DNA of 64,000 nt from Triatoma infestans (GCA_011037195.1 JAAEAF010003159.1:1-64000); one strand, 5' to 3'; shown: positions 34,171 to 47,440, counted from the stretch's first letter. The notes: generated by a model from the letters alone, not told the origin. Translations and numbers: made by a program.

Positions 34171-35924
34171 ATTACACTTCCTCAGTTTTCTAAAAATCGA
34201 TTTTAAAATCCTATCGTGGGAATCAACTTTTCTCTCCTTCCTCTAACTGTACCACTAGGATTATCAATTATAATTTTTGGTGGAATTAAATCGCATTCAA
34301 GTTATACTAGCTCATTTAATCCCCGAAGGAAGACCGCCAGTTTTAATGTCATTCCATAGCATGTATTAAAACAGAAATATTATTCTTAGCAGTCCGGTTA
34401 ACTGCAAACATAATTTCCAGGATACCTCTTAATATGTCTTTTGGGAAATGATATAAACATAACATCATACAACGTCCTTATAATCCCTATAATTTTACAA
34501 ATCATCCTTATACTTCAACCAAAAATTGTAATTGGTTATCATAATGGTAGATTTTAAGAAGGGGAAAGAAGAAGAGGTAGGATTTTGAGGATAGGATTTT
34601 TAGGACCCATTTCGTGAAAATATAGCAAGTATAATCATGAATGAAGCATGAATAGCTACCATCTTAATTTATTATATATAGGATCTTAATTACAAATAAC
34701 ATTAACACCTATGGAACAGAATGTTATTTTTAATTAAGAAAAGAAGAGTTTTCCAAGTCTTAATTTGGAGAGTGGACATAACCTCTGCTATGTGGGCTGG
34801 GGTATGCTAGGGTCCCCAAGGACTTTGAAGAAATGGCCATGTCACTTCCCTTTATCGTAAGTCATTACTTTTATGTCCACAAAATTTTGGACTATTTACA
34901 TCACAGGCGAAGATGCTCTAGACATTCTAGACTCTGAAGGGAGCGAGTCACAGTCGCACGTCTTTTAAAAATGAACAAATCATAAAAAAATAAATTAAAT
35001 TCCAAGTGTACAAAAATTATTCAATTAAATTTCTATCCCATTTCATCAGCCTTTGATATTTTTTTACATCAACATTTCTCTTCTTTCTTTTTTTTTACGA
35101 GATTAAAAACAAAAATTCCGTCAAATTAAAAAGTCTTAATATATCTTTTCAACAGTTTGGTATTGTTTACAAAAATAGAAAGGTATATTCTCTATAGATT
35201 ATCAAGGAAGTGGAGTGGGAGGGAGACTGTTAGTCAATAACATGCATGCATGATATAGTACCTTACATGTCCGTTTCATATATGACAAACAATCGATTAT
35301 TGTTAGTTAGATGATTATTTGATTGTAATGTTGTGTCTATGGCAGGAATATTTCTACTAAAACCAGAAAGCTACTTTATTTAATTAACAGTGACAGTAAT
35401 TAATTAATTTTTAATTAATCTATTGAAATTTAAACGTTCAACAAGAAAATCCTTGATTTGTTTCTTGCACTAAATTACTATAGATGAAGAATTGCGATCA
35501 CGTCAAATCTTCTTAAAACGACTTCTTCATTTGAATAATATATGGTTTGACATCCCTGGTATGAAAAAAAAGAATGTCTATAGCAGTTGAATTATGTGAC
35601 ACTAAAATCAGTGGAGATTAAAAGAAAATACAGTGGTACCAACTTCTAATTAAACATATTTTAAGGGTTCCAAAGAAATTGTTATATATTAATGTAAATT
35701 AGAAATTCTTAAACATTAGTTTTAACATTTTAAAATCTATTTAACAATAAATTAAATATCATAAAACTTAAATTAATACTTAATAACTTTGACTAATTAC
35801 TAAGACTACCTGGTGGAGTGCTAAGTGTACTAAACGTTCAGTAAAAATTCGTACTTTTAAGAAAATATTTATCAATTAGAACTTTAACAAATAAATCATG
35901 AAAAAAAAGAAGTGTATAGGGAAC
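34171..35924. other. No gene seen
   Basis: About 1.75 kb between two LINE relics. No recognisable motifs on either strand. Confidence 0.35.
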
Positions 35925-36650
35925 ATTTTACATCAGTTTTTACCGGACAATGCTGCTGCCTTGCGTGGGAGTGGCAGGGTCAAATTAAAGAAGTGCGGAT
36001 ATTCTCTGATAGTCAGGCCGCACTGAGGGGCTTTGAGCAAGCCGTGTTGGAGTTCGAGGTGGGCGAATATAGGAGAAGGGGCAAAGTGCAGCTCTTTTGT
36101 GTTACCAGACATGCGGGAATAGAAGGCAATGAGAGGGCGGACCGGCTGGCTAGGGAGGGATCCTCCTTACTTTTTTTGTGGTTCTGAGCCAGCCCTTGCT
36201 GTCTGTCACTAAGCGGTTCTGCGATAGTCAGATTAGATTCGGGGAGACGAAAGTTTTGGAGAAACATTGGGAGGCCACGCAGAGGTGCCTCCAGGCTAAA
36301 AGATTCATCAACAGGGGGTTTCAGATTACCTCTTGTCCCTGAGCAGGATAAGATTGAGCACCTTAGTAGGTGTAGTGATTGGACACAGATGGTTGGCTAG
36401 TCATTTATATGTAGGGGGACATCTAGTCCCATATATCAGAACTGATGATGGAGTTAGGGAAACGGTGTAGCACTATTTATGTCAGTGTCACCGTATTTGG
36501 GATGGCCTCACTCTCGCGGGAAAGCCTGGAAGGGTTGGAGTTAAAGGATAATTTTAGGATATTGTAGACTTATCGGGGGGGGGAGATTAATTAGGGGAGG
36601 GGATAAAAGCCACATAGGCTTAGATCCCATGCCGATAGACACCCATGACT
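35925..36650 (+). mobile_element. LINE RNase H and C-terminal relic
   Basis: WEWQGQIKEVRIFSDSQAAL, VTRHAGIEGNERADRLAREG (35980-36165) are the RNase H motifs with FSDSQAAL and GNE-ADRLA intact. Beyond a stop come LVPEQDKIEHLSRC-, IWDGLTLAGKPG- and IVDLSGGG-type pieces in changing frames. It ends before 36660. Confidence 0.7.
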
Positions 36651-37191
36651 TAATAATATTAATAATTACCGGACAAACTCACCTAGGTTTTTATGATTTC
36701 GACGATTGTTTAGTTTTTTAATTATCATGCATATCACTATATATACTGGCAGCAGATTTTTCTAATGTCCGTCTTTTTACAATAATATAAATGGACAGAC
36801 AGTTGAAACGGACACTTAAGCTATTTTTAAAACTCCGATTTAAAAAAAGAAACATGAATACCGGAACCTTAATTTAATTTACAGTAGATTTAATAACGTT
36901 GTTAGCTCTTAAATGATGTAAATAACATTATTATATTTATTTCTAAAAATAATGTCTAAAAGGTAAATAAACTCATAAATATAAATTAATAAATAAGGCG
37001 AAGAAATAAAAAATATAAAAAAAACCAAATACATTTACAAAGACCCCTAGTGTATTCAAAATATCTGTCATCGGACGTAATGGCCGGGTCACTTGCAGGG
37101 CCATTTACTTATTTTATCATAGACGATCATTTCCATTTCCTTTCCGTTATATTTTTTTTATTCATCCCGTTTGTTCTTTGATTTGTATTCC

Positions 37192-37224
<33 letters not shown>

Positions 37225-37436
37225 CCACTTTGTTACAAAATATTGAATATTTTTGTTGAAAATAAAAGAAGTAGTTTTGAAACAGAAGTTTTGTATTTCA
37301 CGATAAATCAATCACACGGCCTTCAAGATCTGGTTGATGAAGTTCTTTTAACTTATTTGTGTTTCATATTGATTGCTAATATTACAGTTCTTTCGTAAAA
37401 ATTTTACTCAAATTTGAAGATAAAAAAAAGAAAAAA
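36651..37436. other. No gene seen
   Basis: AT-rich with an (AAT)n run. Confidence 0.4.
37194..37221 (+). repeat. (AAT)n microsatellite
   Basis: About 9 AAT units. Confidence 0.9.
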
Positions 37437-37702
37437 TCTGATGTGAAACACTCACACGACTTTCTCTAACTGCAGCCAACGTATTTATAATTGACAGATT
37501 TTCTACAGATTTATAATTTTTACTAGTTGATTATTTGTATTCAATAATATATCAATCGAATAATCTAAAATTTAATACAATGACTTTTTTTTGACGGAAG
37601 CATAAAACCATCCCTTCCCCAAAACTTCATTAAATGAACTTTCTCGGATAAAAGGTTCAAACAAAAGTTGTATGGAAATCCTGTGAATGTTTCACACCAG
37701 AT
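37437..37702. mobile_element. HINE fragment with 3' ends at both sides
   Basis: The left end is TCTGATGTGAAACACTCACA in reverse orientation. The right end is TCCTGTGAATGTTTCACACC in + orientation. Both sides therefore carry the same 3' terminus facing outward, as in an inverted head-to-head chimera. Confidence 0.5.
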
Positions 37703-38393
37703 ATATAAACTAAATTCCTAACTATAGAACTACAAAACCAGAAATACCTGTTTTGAGAAGATATCGCAGTTTTTATTCATACATGTTTGTATGTATGTAT
37801 ATATACAGCTCTATAAAAACGGGATTTTCAATTTGATTTTCCTCATATGCCATGTCCATACATTATGCGATCGTCTCTCTCTGTGTGTGTATATACCTCT
37901 ATGTAAACATACGTACTTCTATGTAGTGGGATGGTTAGTGTGGTGGACTGCCCTGGATTCTATTATTACTGTTGTTATCAAATGATGAATGGAAATGAAT
38001 TGAGTGTTGAAGAGCTAGGAACTTTTGAATGTTATTTGTGTATGTTTGTTTGTATGTATGTATGTATGTATGTGGTTTAATGTTTTGAAACTTCTCATAT
38101 CCTGTTCTATATTTGTTGAACATTGCTTATATTAATGAAATTTTTTTTTTTTTTCAGAATGCTTTACAAAATTATTGGTTCTAATTATTTTCTCTAACTT
38201 TTTTTAGTTAGATTGAAATTACTTCTAAAGAGCTTGCGAAAGAAAGAATGTTTAAAATAAAAATAAATATGAAAAAATTAGTATAAACATATAATGTAAT
38301 TTTAATGTATTATGTATTTTTAAAAATTATGAATTTATACGTAAGTTGCATTATTTGGAGCACAGACGAAGAAATGAACGGTATTAAATGATT

Positions 38394-38490
38394 ACTTTCT
38401 CTTACACCTAGTAAAGTGGAAGTATTTTAATCGTATCAAATTTTATATATCGTCAGTTCACCAGAAATACAAGTTAGATGTCTTGAAGAG
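38394..38490 (+). mobile_element. HINE 5' stub
   Basis: ACTTTCTCTTACACCTAGTA, GTATTTTAATCGTATCAAAT and CCAGAAATACAAG; breaks off after about 100 bp. Confidence 0.55.
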
Positions 38491-39159
38491 GGATTTATTA
38501 GGCGGAAGTTAGTTTAGAGAGTTATTGCTTGAATTACTAACACTGAATTTATAAAAATAGAATATATTTTAGCAATAATTTGAATGAGCCTAATGGAAAC
38601 TACAATTAATATGATTTGATAAAAGTAAATAAATAATTTTAAGAGTTAAATAACAAATAATTTAAAATGATTATAATAAATAAACTAATATGCACAACTA
38701 TGAAAATAATTATTATAAGTTAAACCTTGTATAGGGACGTGCTCGGAACTCAAGTATAATTGCTGCTGTAAAATGATACTGATATAATAATGTGGCTACT
38801 GGTATAATGATGATCCCCTCTTCCAGTGCGGCGAAGTTTATATTAGTCTTACTCACACACTGTCAAGTGTGTAAGTAAGTTCTCACACTAAGACATCTCT
38901 AGTAGCGTGCGACCTTGTGCGACCTTGGTTAGGTCGGCGACCAGTGATTCAGGTCAGTGGCCAGATTTGGTCGCCCATCGGCGACTTTCAAAGACCAGGT
39001 GGCTTCTGTTCAATAGGCAGGGCTTCAATAGTGCTTGTCTTTGATACCTTTGTATTGAAAAGGCAGCGGCCGGCTGTGGGGCCACTAGTTATAAATTATT
39101 CTTTCCTTTTCTTATATTTTGTGAAGGCTTTGACATTGCTATGTCATTACACCGGGGAG
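38491..39159. other. Mixed intron stretch with a GC-rich patch
   Basis: The patch at 38900-39090 has repeated GTGCGACCTTG / GGTCGGCGACC / GGTCGCCCATCGGCGAC words with partial self-complementarity. No protein match. Confidence 0.35.
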
Positions 39160-39527
39160 GAATATTACAAATAAAATTTATAGTTCTTTATAAGTGTAGT
39201 TCACATAAATAGTTTAAAAGAAAATCGTTCGAACAGTTTTAGAGAAAATAGAAGAAAACTGAGAGAAGCTGTTTCAGTAAAATACGTACTTCCGGTCAGC
39301 CGATTTTCTTCAAACACGGAATTTCGGCAACTTATTGAATTATAATTAATATTATTCGCATGATAGATTGGATATTAAACTGAAATAGTAATTTAGAGTA
39401 AAACATAACCCCCCTACTTCTCCACCAAAAAGTGCTCTTAAATGAATTTTCCCAGTGAAATTTTATTTGTCAGTTATGATTTTGAGAACTGCAGTAAGAG
39501 AAAGTTGTGTGAGTGTTTCACACCAGA
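39160..39527. mobile_element. Chimeric HINE, reverse body with forward 3' end
   Basis: The body is reversed (AGAAAATCGTTCGAACAG, GTACTTCCGGTCAGCCGATT). The last 55 bp are forward (AGAGAAAGTTGTGTGAGTGT, TTCACACCAGA, then T-run). Confidence 0.55.
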
Positions 39528-40290
39528 TTTTTTTATGGCCAGCTGAACTAAACATTGTAACGTGGTAATTTTAAAGAAAATTCCTTTAAAAAGTCAGAAT
39601 ATTAATTAAAAAATTTGGGTTTTTAATCACAAATAATAGAGTTATTATTGAAATTTCCAGAAAAGAAAAGTAAGCCAACTAAACAGAGACAATAAAGATG
39701 AACTAGTAACTATAATTATATAGAAGGCAGAATTGGACAAATAGAAGAAGAAATTAGTCATTTACTATCTATCTCAAGATTGAACTTTTGTTTTGGGTCG
39801 GTATTGTTTTCCACAGATAATCACGATTTTGTGAGATCTTAACGGCTTTTCTCAAACCTTGTTTCCGGTATTCTCCAATTAACGAATAAAGGGAAAAAAA
39901 GACAAAACAAAAACACGCTCTTCCCTAATTGCTTGTTAGATTAATCGTTACGGCTATTATCAAAAAATATACCAATTATAAGTAATTTTTCCTTCAGATA
40001 ATATAAAATATATTGCATAATAACATGTAAGTCATAATTACTGCATTGCATTCCTTTCACAGACTTCTTTATAAGTCAATGAATGCATTTTTGTCTAGAA
40101 TTAACTTCTCATATTAGGTATGAATGCACTAAGGAAGGAACAGGTTATTTCCCCCTTCCTTTTCTTGAGCTCTACGTTCTTTCTAGTAATAATATTTGAT
40201 AGTAATAACAGCGGTTTAAATACATGTAATAATTAATCGTGTTTTTTTTTTTTTCAAATTAATTTATATTTTAGCATTAGCTATTTTTTT
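39528..40290. other. No gene seen
   Basis: AT-rich intron sequence. Confidence 0.4.
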
Positions 40291-40362
40291 ACTTTCTCTA
40301 ACCGCTGTTAAGAGGAAGTATTTGTAATTGTCGTTAAGAGGAAGTATTTGTACTTGTATGTA

Positions 40363-41382
40363 CGAGGGTAAGTCATTCAGTAAGTAACGAGACAAATCGC
40401 TGTAGCTCAAAAACGATTTATTTGATCAATACAAAACTTTGGCTACTTTTCAACATAGTCCCCAGCAAAATCTGCACACTCGTCCCATTATTCTTCTAAT
40501 TTGTGTATGCCTTTGGCATAAAATTTTTTGGGTTGATCTCGAAGCCACTTTTGCATCTGATTTTTAACTTCTTCATGAGATTGAAAATGTTTCCCACGTA
40601 GAGCCTCTTTAATGGGTCCAAACAAATTGAAGTCCAATTCGGTGAGGTCAGGTTTGTAGGGGGGATATGGAAGGATTTCCCACCTCACTTTTTGAAATGT
40701 TTCTCGAGTTAACTGTTCCGTGTGTGGGTGCGCATTGTCATGAAGCAAAATCACGCTTTAGTTAAGACTCCACGACCTTTCGTTCGAATAACAGACCTTA
40801 CTTTGTTTGATGGACAGTTTCAGCACTCTCTTGCACTTCTTCAAACAAATGTAAGTTCGATGAGGCAAGGTTCTTTTGCTGCAGCTTATTCTGAATAATG
40901 TTATGGACAGTTTCAGCACTCTCTTGCACTTCTTCAGCTATCAGTTCAACAGTAAAACGCCTGATGTCCTGAATTAGCGGGTTGAGCGAGATTCGAGGGA
41001 GGAAGTTGCAACTTCGACCAGTCGTCCACTTCGTTGCTCACCTCAGATACTTACACGGCCACTTTCAAACGGTCTACCCATTTGTAAACGGTTCAAACAA
41101 TTATTCCCGTACACTTTCAACAACATTTCTTGCGTGGATTTCATTACCTATTGCAATCAAAATCTAATCACTGAGCATTGTTTCTTATAAGGTGCAATGC
41201 TCAAGCCGACTCGCTATTGTTAACTGAATACATTTGAGGTTGTGCTTACCAAATACTCTTGAACAGCTGATGAGAAACTGAGTATAAGGATGCCAAATTG
41301 ACGCACTAAAACTATTTGTATGATTAAACAAACCGTTTGTGAGCTACAGCGATTTGTCTCGTTACTTATTAAATGACCCTCA
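40363..41382 (-). mobile_element. Decayed mariner, about 1.0 kb
   Basis: The two ends share a long inverted repeat of about 45 bp: CGAGGGTAAGTCATTCAGTA on the left, with AAGTAACGAGACAAATCGCT common to both. The left TA is present; the right flank has mutated. A 29 bp segment (TGGACAGTTTCAGCACTCTC...) occurs twice, near 40812 and 40904, a local duplication inside the coding region. Confidence 0.82.
40455..40754 (-). pseudogene. Mariner transposase C-terminal remnant
   Basis: The frame has LLHDNAHPHTEQLTRE and PPYKPDLTELDFNLF, aspartates 34 apart. A stop at 40485-40487 interrupts before DECADFAGDYVEK. Upstream, on the minus strand to about 41170, only scrambled transposase-like pieces remain (RFESGR, IVTVEL-like). 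Confidence 0.75.
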
Positions 41383-42250
41383 TCTGTGAACATCATAGCT
41401 CACAAACGAAAAAACGAAGAATCTTCATATTAAATATTCAGTTTGGGATCCGGCAGGAAATCACCGTCAAAATTCCTTAACCGGAAGTGTCATTTTATTG
41501 AATAGTTTTTGAGTTTTTTTTTTTGCACATTTCACTGAAACAACCCTAACGATTTTGTTTTGTTTTTTTTTTAAATTTTGGTTTGTTAACTAAACATACA
41601 ATGTGATCCTATAACTTTTATATGAAACCATTTCTTTGAGAAAATTATTTTAAGTTTACAAAAGACATTTGTTTGTTTAAAAAAGACTTTTAATATAAAA
41701 TTAAACTAAAACAAACAGGACAGGATATACTGCAAGGACCTTTACAGACTGATATAGTGTTTTCTTATAGACTGTGTGTGCAAGACTGTATTGTAGATTG
41801 AATGCTTGATCCCAGCCCTTATAGGAAACTTCCCCTACTTCTCCTTTCACCTAGAGATTGAATTAAATGGATTTTAATCTCGATTAGCATATGGTAGGGA
41901 GATACATTACGCATTATGTGCGATGACGTAGCAGTTACGCAGATTGCTAGATGATTTTTTTACAGGCAAGATGTGCTGCCATTACAATAGTAAATAAATA
42001 ACAAGCAACCTTCCCAATCCTATCCCATATAACACTTTGACTGGACACTGCTTCTAGCGCACTAGTTTACGGTTCAAGTTATTTGGATCAAATCTACAGG
42101 AAGATGACACTTTATCGTCTAAACTACTTTAACTGAAGAATTATTCACAATTATCTCCATCTTTATTACTTTTATTTGAAACATAATTCTGGGAAAGAAA
42201 AAAATAGTTTTTTTTTTTGGAAATTCTGGAGAAAACTGTAAGTTAGGCGT

Positions 42251-43021
42251 AACTGTAAACTGTGGTGACTTTGCCTAGTTGTATGGCAAAAATACAATTA
42301 GTGCTGCCAATAAAATGTCTTCATATTCAGATACTACTTTTAATATCCATAAAATCCAAACAATTATTATTTCCATCATTATTACACATAGAGGTGCTAT
42401 GAGACCAGCTGAACGTTCAGTAAACATTCCAAGTTTGAAGAAAATCTGGAAAAATTGTGCAGTAGGAGAAAATCGTGTTTTCCTAGTGATGAAAACAGAA
42501 AAACGAAAAATCAAAAAAATTTTGACGAATATATAATCAAAATTTATAAAACCAAATAAAAAAAAAAAAATTTGCAATGCAAGTTAAAAAGAAACAAAAC
42601 TGATAATAATTGCATAAACAATAGTGATCTCATGATTGAGATCAGTTGGTGATGATAACAATAAACTGTTGCACAATAAAAAAAGTTATGCTAATAGTAT
42701 ATTGAATGAAAGAAATAGGAGCCTTGATCACCCATCAAGACATGGACTCTCCGACCGGATGTGAAAGGTACGGGAGACGTGCATAATTCTAGGGTTTGTT
42801 TAAATATTTGGATTTTTTTTTTTAATAAAAATTATGTACATGAACACAAATTTTAATAAAATTACGTACCAGGATGTTGGCAGTAAAGACAGCCTTGGGC
42901 AAAACATTCTCAATTTCCTCTTTCGGCCATGCTTACATTTTGTTTATAAAAATTTAAAAAAAAGAAGCTATAATTGACAAATTTTTTCAAACTTGGAATA
43001 ATTGTTACGAAACATGTAGTT
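42251..43021. other. No gene seen
   Basis: AT-rich; open frames here (such as 42275-42577 minus) are low-complexity translations. Confidence 0.4.
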
Positions 43022-43160
43022 TGGTCTTTTTGGCATCACATATAAATTGATATAGATGTTATTCTATGATGTTACCCGTCATAGCATGTTTCATTTTGTT
43101 GTTTCCAAACCAGTTTCGGATTCTCATCCATCGTCGCGAGTGTAGCTATCAAGTGTATTA
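43022..43160 (+). repeat. R-module, copy 4, partial
   Basis: AACCAGTTTCGGATTCTCAT, CCATCGTCGCGAGTGTAG and TATTCTATGATGTTACCC. A HINE follows 20 bp later. Confidence 0.5.
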
Positions 43161-43182
43161 TTATAATTAATCATTTATGTTT

Positions 43183-43470
43183 ACTTTCTCTTACTATTCC
43201 TGATAAGAAAAAGAAAGTATTGCGATCGTGTCAAAGTTTCGAAATTCAGTATTTCATTGGAAATACATGTTTTTTTGAGATCCTTTTTGAGTACGAAAAA
43301 AATTGTTTTTAATCCATCAACCGGCAGTGCGATTTTACTGAATGCTTTTTTCAAAACGGCTCTAACAGAGATTTCTTTAAACTTCGTGTACATTCTATAA
43401 AATGAATACCTATCACTTTTGTTTGAAATATTTTTCAAAAAAAAGAAAAAAAGAAAGTTGATTTTAACTA
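43183..43470 (+). mobile_element. HINE 5' half
   Basis: ACTTTCTCTTACTATTCCTG, GTATTGCGATCGTGTCAAAG and one module with CACTTTTGTTTGAAATA. The GT core has been lost. It follows an R-module fragment at 43022-43160. Confidence 0.6.
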
Positions 43471-43596
43471 GTGAGTGCGGAATTTGTGGCGTTAAGTTTC
43501 AAATTTAAGGGGTTGATTCTATGCTAGTGGCGCGCTCTTTACTTCTCTACCTGCTTGAGTTATTACGTTGATATTTGACCCCCACCATCTGTATAT

Positions 43597-44345
43597 TTTT
43601 TTGTTTTTGTTTATTTAGAAATTTACAATCTGTGTTACATATATACAATGAGTAAATAGGATGTTGAATAATGAAACTGTAGGCTATAAGAAGGCAGGAG
43701 GAGAGAAACTACTCTGCGGTAGCACTATCTACGGGATACCAGTAGCACTGATCAGTCCAGAAGGAAATCTCGGGGCCACTGGCGATTCAAACGGCGAGGT
43801 GGATTGTCAGGGATGGTATTGGAGGCTAGTGATTGTACAAAGGGATTAGAGCAAAAGGCGAGAGTAGTATGCAGTTTATGATATTTTGTCTTGGCAAGTT
43901 GTTGTACGAAAGGGATGTTCAGGTCATTATGGAGCGTAAGGTTTGAGACCTAGAAAGGAGCATCAACTATCTGTCGAAGTAGCTTAGATTGCAATGTCTG
44001 AATGGTACGTAAGTTTGTAGGATTAGCTGAACCCTACAATTCAAGTCTATAAGTCCAAATTGGTTTGATTATAGAAATATATATCAGTCTTTTGAGTTCT
44101 GTAGGTAATTTGGATCGTCTTCCAATAAGTCTGTAAAGAAGTTGGCCCTTTTAATCAGTGCTTGTCTTTTAAGTCTTGTGTGTGGGTTCCACGTGAGTCT
44201 TTTGTCAATGATGAGTCCAAGGTAGCGTACCAGATCTGTTACAGGGAGTGGATTGTGATTGAAGAAGACTGGAGGAATCTTTATATTTATGTTAAGATAA
44301 ATGAGCGAAATTTGAAGTTTAAGCGAAAATTAGTCATTTTATGTA
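43597..44345 (-). mobile_element. Jockey-like LINE 3' end, same family as at 5.6 kb
   Basis: Minus-strand remnants include LLYRLIGRRSKLPTELKRLI, YISIIKPIWTYRLEL and QTLQSKLLRQIVDAPF, then VSNLTLHNDLNIPFV. AGTCCAAATTGGTTT is shared with 6038-6060. Frames are broken by indels. A T-run (43597-43615) is the tail. Confidence 0.65.
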
Positions 44346-45597
44346 TATTTGTATTTACAGGAATAAAAGGAATTCCTCTGAGTGTTTCTCACGCCTGAGT
44401 ATTTTTCCTTCTTTTATGTACTCCTAAAAATGCAAGTTACTATTTTGTGTTATCGTAATTTTCTCTCTGTAATGCAATTACTATAGTCGATTTCGATAAA
44501 TATTGATAAAATTTTAAGCTTCAACGTGTCATATTAGTAGATAATTTATCATTTACTATTAGTAGGTAGGGCTCCTAATAGTGAATGATTTGTTTGAAAA
44601 TATTGGAAAAAGTTGTCTAGGTTACGAATAATAGCTTTGCACAAATTTGCATTGCATTGACAGAAAAATCGAAAAGAATCATGGGATTCAGTACCTAATA
44701 TTGAATAATTTGCTTAGCGTGTGGGGGTATGGTGGTAGGGTGAGTAGGAGAGGGGGTTGAATTGAGGCATACAATTGATGTTAGTGGTGTTAAATGATAT
44801 GTTAGTGGTGGGGTTAAATGAAGGCATCGGATTGGAATTATAAGTTAAGGAGCGGGGGTAATGGCGTGGCTTAGGTGTTCGTCGAAATCGATGAATAGGC
44901 AGTGGTGGGGACTGGCCGCCATTTTGAACAAAAAAAGATGTGCCAGCTCACCCAAATCGAATCTACTACATCGCCAAATAAGTTTGGGAAACTCTGAATC
45001 TGAATCTATTAGAATGTAAGTTAAGTATTTATTTATTTATTTATATTGTGGTTTTGCCTCTTTTTGCATAATCAATAGAAGTATAAAACATGTTTAACCA
45101 ATCAAAACGCCCGGATAATTTGTTATTGTCTTTTTTTTTTAAAAAAAATATGAACTATTTCACCCTAAATAATAACCCAATCACTGTTCCATCATCTTTG
45201 GGGTGAAGGTAGTAACCAAGTGGTTATTTAATGATTACCTACCTACTACCCTAACCTGGACTTTTAACAACATTTTCTTTCCCCCAAAGTAGTAAATTTA
45301 ATTTTGCAAATAAGTGCACAGGAAATGAAATGAAGCATGCCTGATCATTTTAAAGCTTGGCTTGGCAGTAGTGATTCTGCAGTATCTCCCACAGGGATAT
45401 AATTTTCTCTGCAAATAATAGTTTTTTTTGGAATGAACAATTTTTGTTTGCCCCTTTACTGTGAGTGTCAACTATAAAGTTCAGAATTTGCCCCACTTTG
45501 TATACGGGCTGAGAAAGAGATTGAAATTTAGTTCATTCTGTTTTTGTTTTTTTTTATTATAATTAAATACTTTAATGTTTACTGTGATAATTTTTTT
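44346..45597. other. No gene seen
   Basis: Intron sequence with GTTAGTGGTG-type repeats near 44720-44830. No transposon termini. Confidence 0.35.
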
Positions 45598-45677
45598 GCT
45601 TTCTCTTACTCCTTGTAAGCGGTAGTATTGCGATCGTTTCAAATTTTAGAAATTGAGTTTTCACCGGAAATACGTGT

Positions 45678-45712
<35 letters not shown>

Positions 45713-46501
45713 GTGTTGTGAACAAAATCTCACAAAAACGAAAAAACGCAGGAAGCTCAGTTTTGGTATTCGGTTTATGTACTACCATAAACCGGAAATA
45801 CAACTTTAGTAGATAGTATTTTTTTTTTTTCAGTTTTTCGTGATTTTCTCGATAGAGGCTCCAATAATTTTCGTATACTATCTTCATTACATAATTACGT
45901 ATCACTTTTATTTGAAACATTTTACAGAGATAATTGAATGTTTGGGTAGATTCTTGGGGGGCTTAGAGCGCTTAACTTTCCTCTAGTTTACCGCATTGGT
46001 CCAATATATGGTTACTTAGAACTATGTATGGTATTACTTAGAACTAAGTAATATTAATATTACATTAGATACATTGCTAGAATTTCAGATTTGAAGAAAA
46101 TCGCATTACCGACAGTACGACATTACAAATGTGTTCTGTTATTTTTTGAATATTCTCGAAAACGACTCTAACTACGTCCACTAAACTTGGAATATAAAAT
46201 TGCACAGATATACACCAATCACTTTTATGAAAAATTATTTTGGGGGGGGGATTCTGAGGAATGTGTGACATAAATTTTTAAATGTTATGTTTGCTTGTTA
46301 TTGGCACTTTCCTTTGTGACTACAATGTAACCACGTTTACTACCGGCCTGGGTAGATCAACAACCCCCCACCAAACTATATTTATATCAGGTGCCACATG
46401 TAAAAATTTGCAGTTCAAAGAAAATGTTATCATTTTATATATTATTATAATTGTATTATTAACAGCGGTAAGAGAAAGTTGTGTGAGTGTTCCACGTCAG
46501 A
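45598..46501 (+). mobile_element. Full-length HINE/DINE-1-like Helentron element, reference copy
   Basis: This copy has both ends. The 5' end is GCTTTCTCTTACTCCTTG. About 50 bp in come GATCG and CACCGGAAATAC, then a (GT)n run near 45680-45720. The 3' end holds GGTAAGAGAAAGT, the inverse of the 5' terminus, then a hairpin GTGTGAGTGTTCCAC and CGTCAGA, followed by T-run flank. A T-run also precedes it. Inverted terminus at one end, subterminal at the other, a single 3' hairpin, T/T insertion and a microsatellite core are the known layout of nonautonomous Helentrons. Two related modules of roughly 300 bp (CCGGAAGTGCGACTTTACTGAA..., TTTTCTCGAAAACGGC, CACTTTTATTTGAAAC) lie inside. No helicase or replicase ORF was seen, so it is nonautonomous. 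Confidence 0.8.
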
Positions 46502-47225
46502 TTTTTTTATCGTGAAAGCTTTTTTTTCTTTTTAATCGTCTAACTAAAAGTTCCAGTTGACCACTTCCCCATGATCTTATGATATATCCTACGAACTACC
46601 AGCAGTTTGCTGTCCCAGTTTTTGTTTGTCAGGACAATATAAGTGATGCGTTAACATTATCTGACCTTTATAAAGGGTAGCCATTTACGTCACCAAACAA
46701 GCTTTTTACGCCTACCCATCTTAAAACATATTTTATCTAGATTATTCCTTTTTATACTTGACTTTCCCTTTTACAATCAATAATAAATTAACTTAAAAAG
46801 AATTTCTGGTATGAAACACTCACACAACTTTCTCTCACTCGAAATAATACAATTTCTGTTATAAATTTTCTTTAGTTGTAATGTTCACAAATTGGTTGGT
46901 CATTTATAGGTGGTGGGGGGTTATACGTATATACTTGAGTGGATACTGTAGGCGCCCCCTTCCTCAAGACCATGTAGCGTCAGTTTAAATTTAAACAAAA
47001 CTGAGAGGCCACCATATCTCTCGTCGCCTCCAAAATCAATTTCTTTCGTGAAAATGTTTCAGATATAAGTGATACGATTTTATCTGTGCAGTGAGCAATT
47101 CAAGTTTAAAGAAAATTATTGTATCAGATTTCGAGAAAACTCCAATAAACCTATTCTGTAAAGTCGTACATCCGGTTAACTGATTTTCTTTAAATTGGGA
47201 ATACTATAAGTGTTTGTAAGCATGC

Positions 47226-47440
47226 CGCTAAGTGGTATACAGATGGGTCCAAGACCCTCGAGGGAACTGGGGCAGTGGTGTTTGGGCCTAGAACCCAAAT
47301 GTTTCCCAGCATCTTCCAAGCGGAAAAATACGCTGTAAGAAGCTGCGTTCAGTTTAACCTCGATAGGTGATATCGGAATCAGGAGATAGTTATTTTATCC
47401 GACAGTCAGGCTGCCACTAAAGCACTGAGCTTCTTGTGTT
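47226..47440 (+). mobile_element. LINE RNase H fragment in a HINE
   Basis: AKWYTDGSKTLEGTGAVVFG, FQAEKYAVRSCVQFNL, and, after one stop, EIVILSDSQAATKALSF. These are the first three RNase H catalytic boxes (TDGS, AE-YA, SDSQAA). It breaks off before the last. Confidence 0.65.

Larger units (their letters stand above)
40291..42250 (+). mobile_element. Diverged HINE copy interrupted by a decayed mariner
   Basis: It begins ACTTTCTCTAACCGCTGTTA and contains a local tandem repeat, GTTAAGAGGAAGTATTTGTA twice. The mariner 40363-41382 follows, and then the HINE core with TGTGAACATCATAGCTCACA and modules with CCTTAACCGGAAGTGTCATT. The 3' end is not recognisable; the right limit is approximate. Confidence 0.55.

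Noticed and set aside
38917..39174. 85-codon open frame in the GC-rich patch
   Set aside because: No motif; composition is explained by repeated GGTCGGCGAC-like words.
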